Shown here: positions 55,697 to 64,000 of the stretch, one piece after another
Position numbering within the stretch: position 1 is the first letter of the stretch
How the letters are laid out: every line of letters starts with the position of its first letter
Source of the DNA: Hypericum androsaemum
Lineage: Eukaryota > Streptophyta > Magnoliopsida > Malpighiales > Hypericaceae
NCBI GenBank assembly: GCA_963995505.1
Contig: OZ023190.1
Span: 6,218,516 to 6,282,515 of the forward strand
Length of the DNA: 64,000 nucleotides
Direction: 5' to 3'
The notes under the pieces: generated by a model
Databases searched by the model: none
Told to the model about the DNA's origin: nothing
Seen by the model: only the letters and a program-made list of their open reading frames with translations
Program-made: the position numbers and the translations under genes

Positions 55697-58142
55697 TGTA
55701 ATATCCGACCATATGAGTTAAATTTAGTTGGATTTAATCAAGTATTCTAAGTCATTGTAATATACTATTTTTTAAAAAACATATTCAATAAATAGCCGTT
55801 AGAAAATTTATAGATACAATCTAACTTACAATACAATTATTAGTAATGCACAAAAAAAAAAGAGAATCTAATCAAAGTATTATATTAAATTATTGACGTG
55901 AGATTAGTCACGCTTTCTTAATTGAAAATCATGGAAGTAAATTACTATAAATGGTGGCAATTGGTAGTTTATGTATTAGTTACGGAAAGAACTCAACTAA
56001 TATCAAATTAAAATGGATCATGAGCTGGATGATAAGTTTTGAGAGCTACAAACAATAAAAAAAAGTAAAAAGAAAACGTGGCAGTGGCAAGTAAAAGTAA
56101 GAAAGAAGTGGCAAGTGAAAAATAACGTGACAATTTATTCCAGTCTACTCAAAACAACATGTCATTATAAGATTAGGATGACTTTAATTAGCTAAGAGGT
56201 TCTACCGTTCTAACGGAAACAAAAAAATAAAGGAGGAGAAATATAGGGAGGAGCCAACGGAGAAAGAGAACATGAAAATAGAGAAGATACGGTTTTTTAG
56301 GAGAAACTGGAAGAAGGTGAGTTATTAATTAAGAGTGTAACTTGCTTTGAACACTCTTGTAGACATGTTAGCGAATTCTTAATATCACTATGAGAGAATT
56401 TAATTATCTATGTGTACGTCAAATGGAAGACTTTACAAGAAAATGACTAATAATCATTCATATAACTAAACTCATTAGTTTTGACTTCTGGTAAGCCGTG
56501 TTATCGAACGATGCAATTTATGATTTGGATTGGTCTTGCATAATTATTCTCTTAGCAGTTTAATGTATTGAGACAAAAATTTGAGAAGAAAACTGAAAAA
56601 AATTGAATTTCTTCACGCGTCTAAATCGGTGATGAGAATAAGAAATTTGTAATTAAGGAGAATATATGATTAATTTATATAGTCAAATAAACTTCAGGTT
56701 TAAACTAAATAAGTGATGACTAGGATGTTGTTTGTAAGGTCAAATGAAACAAGTTGAAGGAAAAGAAGAAAATTAAGAAAATAGATTATGGTTCGAGAAA
56801 CATAGAAATGATATAGAAACTAATGACGTGCTATTTGTCTTCATTAGCTTAAATTCAATTATGGACAGTAATGTTAAACCAAGAAAAAAATTATCTAATA
56901 TAAAAAAATAGGTTCGCTGTGATTTCCAACAATTAGGAAGTGAACTTGGAAATCTTATTCTCAATGGATGGTTGCTCTATAACCAGGTTTTGGAGTTCGA
57001 ATGCTTGAGGTCTTTGACAAGTTGAAGGGCGACCTATGTTTTACAGTTTGACGATCTAAAACGGTAAACAAATAATATGTGACTCGTGCTTTCTTTAGCG
57101 CACTCTATTTATTTGTCATGATTTGAATATGGTAATGTGAGTGCATTTGTACATTTTTCATATGAGCATTTGTATGACATTATGATTTGTGAAAGTTTGT
57201 GTAATCTGGCCCAGCGGGGTACTGGATATGTTTGATATATTTTGGGAGTCTATGAATTTGTTATGATATGAAAGTCTGTTATATGGATGGCTCCGCTCTG
57301 TGATATGGACGTCTAGTAGGCAGAGATCTACCCGTGACCAACCGGGGATGTTGGCATATGTGCACATATACTGAGGATACAATGGATTCTGATATGATCT
57401 GTTTGGCCGGCGAGGTTGATTTCTGATGGCGTCTTTGAGATATGGTATCCTCGTATCGGGGTTGGAGTGACACTATCTAGATCTTGCCGAATGTTCGTCA
57501 GCTCTTCTATATGATATTTGAATTATATGTCATGTGTCAAATTACGTGACGGTATGGGACGTTGTATAGTTTGCTCATGTTTCTATGCCTTTGTGATTAT
57601 ATGTTAATATTTGGTTATCTGGTAAATAAGACGTTATGATAATCTAAATGTCTGCATGATTCAATTGCCATGTTAGTCATATGTATGTGTTAGGTATGTT
57701 TGAGCATTGAGTAGCTAAATAAATTGCGATGCATATCTTATTTGTTTACTGAGTATTTCAAAACACTCATCCCCCCTCCTACCAGTTTTGCAGGAACTCG
57801 TACATGAGTTGTATTAGTTCAGAGATCTACTATAATTGTACCAAGTCTGCTGTGTTCTCCAGGACTGGCATCGAGGTCTCCAGTTTGTATTTTACTTTTT
57901 GATCTAGAAGCTCCGCAGTCACATGATTTGTTTTGATCTTGGGGAGTATGTATAATAAAGAAAAAGCTTGGCTTACATTTTGTAAATTTATAATATGAAA
58001 CTAAAGATCATTATGTTTTAATTTTACGTTTAAATGCTTATGATTATAAATTTGAATACATTAGAAGCTTGCTAGATTTATTTTGTGATTGAAGGAGTTG
58101 AAGTCTAGCGCCGGTCACCGACCACCGATTCGGGTCGTGACA
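55697..58142. mobile_element. Solo LTR of a Gypsy element, 2446 bp, with TSD
   Basis: Starts tgtaatatccgacc and ends cgggtcgtgaca, the paired LTR ends typical of some plant Gypsy elements (TGT..C..CC to GGGTCGTGACA). It is flanked by the 5-bp duplication GATAT (55692-55696 and 58143-58147). The 2.4 kb between has no coding region. No PBS or polypurine tract borders it. This is the product expected when two LTRs of one element recombine. Orientation was not decided. Confidence 0.85.
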
Positions 58143-58147
58143 GATAT

Positions 58148-58500
58148 CGACGATACTCTTTTCGTGGTGTATTTTTCTTTAAAAAAATTGATCGTATCAA
58201 GGTTTTTTAGAAGCTGGCAGTCGCGAAAGTACGAATTCTTATTTCGTGTTGTACTATTAATAAAATTTAATCGTTTAAAAAAATGCCATGACAGTCTAAT
58301 GACTTGAACAGTCTGCAACAACACATCTGGTTGTTTAATCTAAAATGACCAATAGGAAATTGTAAACACAAACATTCAATGAAAGACCGAGAGGAAGGGG
58401 AGTCGGGACAAGGAAACAGAGGTGGAGGAGGGCGAAGCGGGGCGGTAGATTTGGAAATTCGGAAATAATTTTGTTTTGTCTAGACTGGTTTGGAAGCGGG
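58148..58500. other. Short intergenic stretch, no gene
   Basis: Contains two A-runs preceded by 'ttaataaaatttaatcg' that could be small retroelement tails. No coding content. Confidence 0.35.
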
Positions 58501-58825
58501 GCAGTAATATGTTACATCATACCTTATATCACACCTGGATTTTTCTAGAAAATTTTAACCCTACACTTATTTTGATAATTCTTTTGACTTTTAATACAAC
58601 CATAAAAACTTTAGATAAACTAGAGTAATCTAGATAACTCTACTACTCATTATATCTAGATAATTTTAGACTAGCACAAATCAAGTTTAATTTTCAAGAT
58701 CCCCTTAAACTTAATTTGCTGATAACTCCGAGTATTTTCTGCATCTTGACAAAGACTTCATGCTTTAACGGCTTCGTGAATATGTCCGCAACTTGGTCTT
58801 GAGACTTCGTGTATTTAATTGTAAC

Positions 58826-59709
58826 TTATTCTTCGATATGCACTATCTGATAAAATGATATCGTGTGTCGATGTGCTTGCTGTAGTTGTGGAATACTGGA
58901 TTCTTTGCTAAAGCTATTGCCGACTTGTTGTTCACATATATCGTAGTTGGTTCTTCCTGCTCTATTTTTAGCTCCTTCATCAAATTCTCTTGCATATCCT
59001 TCTTTAGATATAAATATCTCATTTATTTGTTGTTTCGCTTGGAGCCCAAGATGGTATGACATGAGATCGATATCTGTCATCTCGAATTCACTCATCATCG
59101 CTTTCTTGAATTCTTTAAACATTGTTGGATTATTGCCAGTGAATATCAAATCATCCACGTATAGGCAGACGAGCAACTTATCTCCTTTTTTATTCACCTT
59201 CACATAGAGAGCATTTTCATGCGGGCACTTCTCGAAACTATTTTCTTGGAAGTACTTGTCGATTCTGCTATACCACGCCCTTGGTGCTTGTTTTAGGCCA
59301 TATAAAGCCTTTTTCAACTACAAGACTTTATCTCCATGTCCTTTGACTTCATACCCCGGCGGCTGCTCGACGTACACCGTCTCTTTAAGATGCCCGTTTA
59401 AAAAGGCAGACTTGACGTCTATTTGATGAACTTTTCATCTATTTTGAGCAGCTAGAGAAATAATTAATCTAATAGTTTCAAGACGAGCAACAGGAGCAAC
59501 CCCTCATCATAGTCGATGCCTGTTTGGTTGTTGCCTTTAACAACCAATCTTGCTTTGTATCTTTTAACTTTTTCTTTGATATTTTTCTTGGCTTTATACA
59601 CCCACTTTACGCCAATTGCTCTATGTCCCTCTGAAAGTGTTACGAGCTCCCAGGTATTATTCTTTTCTATTTCTTTTATTTCTTCATCCATTGCCTTTCT
59701 CCATCTCAC
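58826..59709 (-). pseudogene. Copia reverse transcriptase remnant
   Basis: 59709-59464 reads MRWRKAMDEEIKEIEKNNTW and KWVYKAKKNIKEKVKRYKAR. 59317-58826 reads KKALYGLKQAPRAWYSRIDK and LLVCLYVDDLIFTGN (YVDD intact). A broken join near 59440 ([21 protein letters not shown] codons in another frame) links them. The RNase H part (KHIDTRYHF, VFVKMQKILGV) continues to about 58700 with stops. Confidence 0.85.
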
Positions 59710-59741
59710 TTTCTACGGCTTCTTCGAAATCTATTGGATCA

Positions 59742-60035
59742 CTATGTAAAAAGAAAAAAGAGAGATACATTATCTCTATAGATGTTATTTAAATTTCTCG
59801 TCCGTAAGGGCCTTTCACTCGAGCTTTCATCTGATGATGATAGATCATTATGGGGCACTACTGGAGGTGTTAGAGGTGGTGAAGTAGCTAGAGCAACTGG
59901 TTCTAGTGATTCTTCTTCTTCTAAGATAGGGAGAAAATTATAATCCTTTTCTTGAACACCAAAATATGAGATGTCTTCTTCCTCGAACTCCACATCTCTG
60001 CTTATGACAACATTTTGGTTGATCCGATCATACAA
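59742..60035 (-). pseudogene. Copia integrase-RT linker remnant
   Basis: 97 codons of an acidic, Ser/Pro-rich linker (NQNVVISRDVEFEEEDI, SSSDESSSERPLRTRN). 'VVISRDVEF' is the usual phrase between integrase and RT in this type of Copia element. Confidence 0.75.
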
Positions 60036-60098
60036 CTTATATCCCTTGGATCGAGAGTCATAACCGATGAATATATACTTGGCACTCCTGTCATCAAG

Positions 60099-60299
60099 CT
60101 ATCTCATCTGACTCAGCATATGAGCATACGCAATACTTCCGAATACTCGTAAATGTGAGATGCCGGGTTTCACACCACTCCATGCTTCTAGAGGAGTCAT
60201 GTTCCATACCCTTCTTATAGGACATCGGTTTATCAAATAAACTGCACAATCAATTGCTTCTGCCCAACACTTCTTATGCACTCTCTTAGTCTTCAACAT
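60099..60299 (-). pseudogene. Copia integrase C-terminal remnant
   Basis: 67 codons: CWAEAIDCAVYLINRCPIRR, then TPLEAWSGVKPGISHLRVFG, the conserved tail of the Copia integrase core. Sequence upstream to 60545 aligns with the DDE region but carries many stops. Confidence 0.8.
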
Positions 60300-60545
60300 G
60301 CTCCTAGCCTTGTTGAGAATTGTCCTATTTCTTCTTTGGGCATCACCATTTTGTTATGGCATATATGGAACTACAAGAGGATGACATATTCTATTATCTT
60401 CACAGTAGCCCTCAAATTGTTTTGAAGCAAATTCACCTCCTCTGTCTCATAGCAACAATTACAAGACCACTTTCTTTCTCCACAAGGGTCTTAAATTTCT
60501 TGAAATTGGAGAAAATGTCCAATTTTTGTTTCAAAAAATAAGTAT

Positions 60546-63500
60546 TTATGCATTACTTTAAGGAGATTTAAGAAATGAAGGAGATAAAGATGATGTATGA
60601 TTGTCTCGTCGGGATTAGATTGCAGGATGACGTAGAAGATCCTTCACAACGTCAACGGGGCTGGTGATTCATGCCGAAGGCGAGAAAGATGGGGTAAGTT
60701 AATGTAGATCAGTGACATTAAAAAAAAGAGACATATAGGAAAGAAACAGTGATCGTGGGCTAAATGTTTTAAAAAATTAGTGACCATATGTGTATCTTTT
60801 ACTTATAAAAAAATCTCAAGTAAAGTTCTACAACAGAAATTTTTTGAATAATTCAAAAATTTGCGCGTGTGCAATAAACTTTGTACAATGACGACGGACA
60901 ATGATAAGTTTTCTTGACAGACAACAACAAAATTTTACTACTATATTAAAATTTTATTATACAATCTAAAATTTTAAAATAGCGACAATAGTTTCACTTA
61001 TAAACATTGTATAACAATCCATTATAATCAACGCGGGTATGACATTAGATATCAAACCGACATAAATGAAAAGATTGTTAACCGTTTATTTTATTCGTTC
61101 TTTGAACTTTCTTGTCGAACAGAAAATATGAAATATCCAATTAGGTCGCACTTATTTATCAAGGTAAATTTTACACCTATAATAATACCAATATTTGAAT
61201 CTTGAACTTCATAGATATTTACAACGCATTTGTGCCGCTGGGCTATAACTCCTTTGACAATTAGATGCCACTCTGTTTTGAATCAAAACTTTTGATCATA
61301 TATATTTGGTGGGAATTGCAGAGGATAAGTCAATGAGCACCAAGTCCAAGATATTTTTGGTTTTGGATTGAATGAGGACAACATAAAAGTCGTCCCCACG
61401 GAAGGGATTTCGTTTGGACCATCAGATTTTATTAAAAACCGTGTCTACAGATCTGACAGTCATTAAAAACCTTGTCTATAAGTATATTGACTTGATCCAT
61501 TTCAATGGGTATAACTCTTATTTCCACCGAATCCGAACCCGATATTTTTAGGTTGGTTTTGTACCCATATGGTCGTTACTTCTAAAAATTCATCCTTTTT
61601 TAGTTATTTGATCATTAAAAAGTTGATTGTCGTCGAGTTCTAGGCTTTTATTCCAGAACCGGCTACTCATACTCATCCATGTTTTCCTTGGGCTAAAAGT
61701 ATTAGCTTCCTATGTACATATAAAACTAAAAACCAAGAAGCACTTGTAGGGAGTTCGAGTTCGAATTTTTTGAAATGTGATATTATTTGTAGAATTTTTT
61801 TCTTACTTTTCAAAAGCTCTTCCCGACTCAAATCTAATTAGTTGAAACATATACAACCAAAAGGCTGCTAGCTTCTTACCGGTCAATATTTTATATTTTT
61901 ATCTTCCAAGATTCACCGCAGTTATTACATTTTCAGCACTCCATTATACTATTAAAGCAAATACTTATCTACCCTAGCTTAAATGGATATATACGCAATA
62001 ACTATTTCTACATTCACGGTAAATTAACAATTTCCACATTTATGAAAAGTTCAAGTTTGTGAAGCTCTCAAGTGAGATAAAAAGCTTCACATCCAAGCAA
62101 GAGATGTTGGCCGGTGGCGAGTGCATCGACGACTCTATACTACTTGGCCAATAGCTCTGCCATAATTATGTGCACGTGTTACGTAATTAATGTTATTCTT
62201 GCACAAACCACGGTCCTAATTAGTTGTCCCAACATTAATATTTTGGTCAGAGGACCAGTGACCAAGCATTGGTGAACAATTTTGGCCATTGCATATCCCG
62301 CAATGTCTAGTACGTTAGACCATTATTAAACATGAGCCCCTTCCCATCTGCTAATGATCAATTTTCTAGAACAAAGAACATGCTTCGTGTGTATTCATTA
62401 TAATTAAACAAGCATTGAGTGGAGTTAATTTCTCAAGAAGCAAGTATGTCTATGGAAGGCAAAACACATGTATCTTGAGGGTCTATCCAAATCAAGATTC
62501 TAGTAGTTCAGGATTCGTAATGAATTTTGATCATAATCATCCATGGATCTTGCCCAAATCTTTATTTAAAAAGAAGATAAAGATAACAATATACATCTAC
62601 ATTATTCTGCCTGGATGCATCCCTCAACCAAATACATTATTAGCCTCAACTCTAATAACCCTAACCTTAGTACCTTAATTCTTTTATAATATATGTATTG
62701 GGATGTATTCATTCTATTTGTATGGAATGTAAGAGATGCGTATTTTGTCATTACGAACATGTACGATCACTTTGGGAGGTAATACTTTTTTTTGACGGAT
62801 TGACATATACGACCTATTTTACGGATGTATAACTTATAAAGAGGACATCTCTTTTACCAGTGTCTCATTCGTTCACAAGATTTAAATACTACTTAAAGTA
62901 TTCAAGTCGTTTCTCACTCAAATTAACTCTCAACCCAAACAATTTAATGGAGACAACCTTTTCTCTTTCTGTCTTTTCATTGCAAACAAAATCATTACTT
63001 AACTCAAAAAAATTTTCATTTGGTTTAATGACATAAGATGTTACACGAATTGACGGTAATTTTTATAGGTGTAAAATTTTACATTTACAAAAAATAATCA
63101 AGGTAACTACAACTAATTACCTTTGCATTATTGTTCCACGATAGAAGAATCAAACGCAAGGTAATTGGAATGCCTGAAAGACAGAAATGAGAAGTAATTA
63201 ATAAAATATAACCAAGCATGAAATTCTGGGAGGGACCATATCCTGTAAAGTAGTTAATATCTAACGCATGACACGACTATTAATACGTTATAGGACATTA
63301 ACCAACAGTTATATCAATATGTGAGGATGTTATTTTAATTTAACCTAAAAATTTCTAAGACAACATTTTTAAATAGAATTTTTTCAGTTTTGAAAAGTAA
63401 TATTTGATTCGAAATTATACGAATACCAAAAGTTAGAAGATATTAAACAACACGTCTTTGGTGGGAAGATACTAAACAATACTTTAACGAGATAGGGAGT
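60546..63500. other. AT-rich intergenic region, no gene recognised
   Basis: About 3 kb with no supported coding region, RNA gene or repeat. Small open frames (for example at 62415-62678) have no family features. Confidence 0.5.
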
Positions 63501-64000
63501 GGCTCAAACGACATAAACTCAGCAAGTATCACTCGGACGCAAGTGATATATCACGTGGTGTCTTCTTGGGTTTTGCGTGACCCCAGAAAAAGAGAGACGA
63601 TTTTATCTCCTAACCAAGATATTACTTTGCCAAATAGTCAAATTGTTTCATCTTTTAAGAGACGTGTGTGAATCGTGGGTTCAAGCGTTCAGATATAGAG
63701 TAAAAGACGTTAGAAACTTCGGTCTTAGCATTGGATTTAGCAATACGTGCATATGCATAATCTGGGACATGTACAACGATTTCGGTGCCCAATTAATTGA
63801 TGATATGATATATTTTAACTATGATATGCTATGTCTAGTGGGTAGATTTTGATGACACTTTTAAATTTTATTTGGTATCTTCGCATCGGAATTTGAGTGA
63901 CGCATTGTTTAAGTTCATTTGTTATGTGCATATTTGATTATGGGACACAATTATATGTTGTGTTGTAATAAGAGTAGGAGTGACGGTAGAGAAGGGTATG
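63500..64000. repeat. Decayed Gypsy LTR-like fragment
   Basis: 'ggtatcttcgcatcgg..tt.gagtgac' at about 63878-63905 resembles 'ggtatcctcgtatcggggttggagtgac' at about 57439-57470 in the solo LTR, and the order of nearby tatgatatg phrases is similar. This suggests an older relative of that LTR, cut by the window end. Confidence 0.3.

Larger units (their letters stand above)
58500..60545 (-). mobile_element. Copia fragment: integrase end, RT, RNase H and part of 3' LTR
   Basis: On the minus strand from 60545 it reads degenerate integrase core (with stops), then integrase C-terminus, RT and RNase H, then a purine tract (aaggggatc, about 58700) and the start of an LTR. The 5' half and second LTR are missing. 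The family differs from the other three Copia elements by its motifs (KVKRYKARLVVKGNNQTGID, AREFDEG). Heavily decayed. Confidence 0.85.

Noticed and set aside
58089..58307. 72-codon frame starting in the solo LTR
   Set aside because: It spans the LTR end and the target duplication and has no family features.
62415..62678. 87-codon open frame as a gene
   Set aside because: No motif, no plausible promoter or splice context; consistent with chance in AT-rich DNA.

Overview
This is nuclear DNA of a flowering plant, most likely a eudicot. The evidence is intron-containing plant enzyme genes, Copia and Gypsy LTR retrotransposons primed by initiator-tRNA-Met, plant L1-type LINEs with a DUF4283-like ORF1, Mutator-like inverted-repeat elements and AT-rich intergenic DNA. 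Nothing here identifies the species. The window is an accessory-gene island largely covered by nested mobile elements.

Host genes, left to right: (1) 8515-9328 plus a remnant near 11040-11100 (+), a broken COMT-family O-methyltransferase (OMT1); (2) 27854-29729 (-), a two-exon cytochrome P450, probably CYP81-like; (3) 30535-31509 (+), a single-exon cytosolic sulfotransferase, divergent from the P450 with 805 bp between start codons; (4) 44773-49151 (+), a second O-methyltransferase (OMT2) whose four exons still splice to 356 codons although a 2.5-kb Copia element sits in its second intron. OMT, P450 and sulfotransferase are all enzymes of specialised (phenolic) metabolism, so a small gene cluster broken up by transposons is possible. 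That they act together is inference.

Mobile elements: a TIR element carrying a gene fragment (165-1365); a decayed LINE (about 1480-6400, +) abutting a 5' Gypsy fragment (6405-8200, -); Gypsy gag debris replacing the 3' half of OMT1 (9403-11040); a TSD-flanked Gypsy (11899-17450, -); a TSD-flanked Copia (18368-26067, -) with a long leader that holds an extra open frame and with repeated G-boxes in its U3; a second gag fragment (31930-32460, -); a 176-bp tandem array (35020-35705); a long-arm MITE (36040-36565); a twin-primed LINE (37763-39720) inside a MULE arm; a 22-bp minisatellite (40345-40675); an intact MULE-like TIR element (41553-42778); a pararetrovirus-like fragment with a 459-bp tandem duplication reaching the OMT2 start region (about 42880-44698); a Copia inside OMT2 (45580-48085); a TSD-flanked but defective Copia (50033-55605, +); a 2.4-kb solo LTR with TSD (55697-58142); and a Copia fragment (about 58500-60545, -). 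The last 3.4 kb holds nothing that could be called with confidence.

All homology statements come from reading the sequence and recalling family motifs. No database search was run, and LTR differences were counted by eye.
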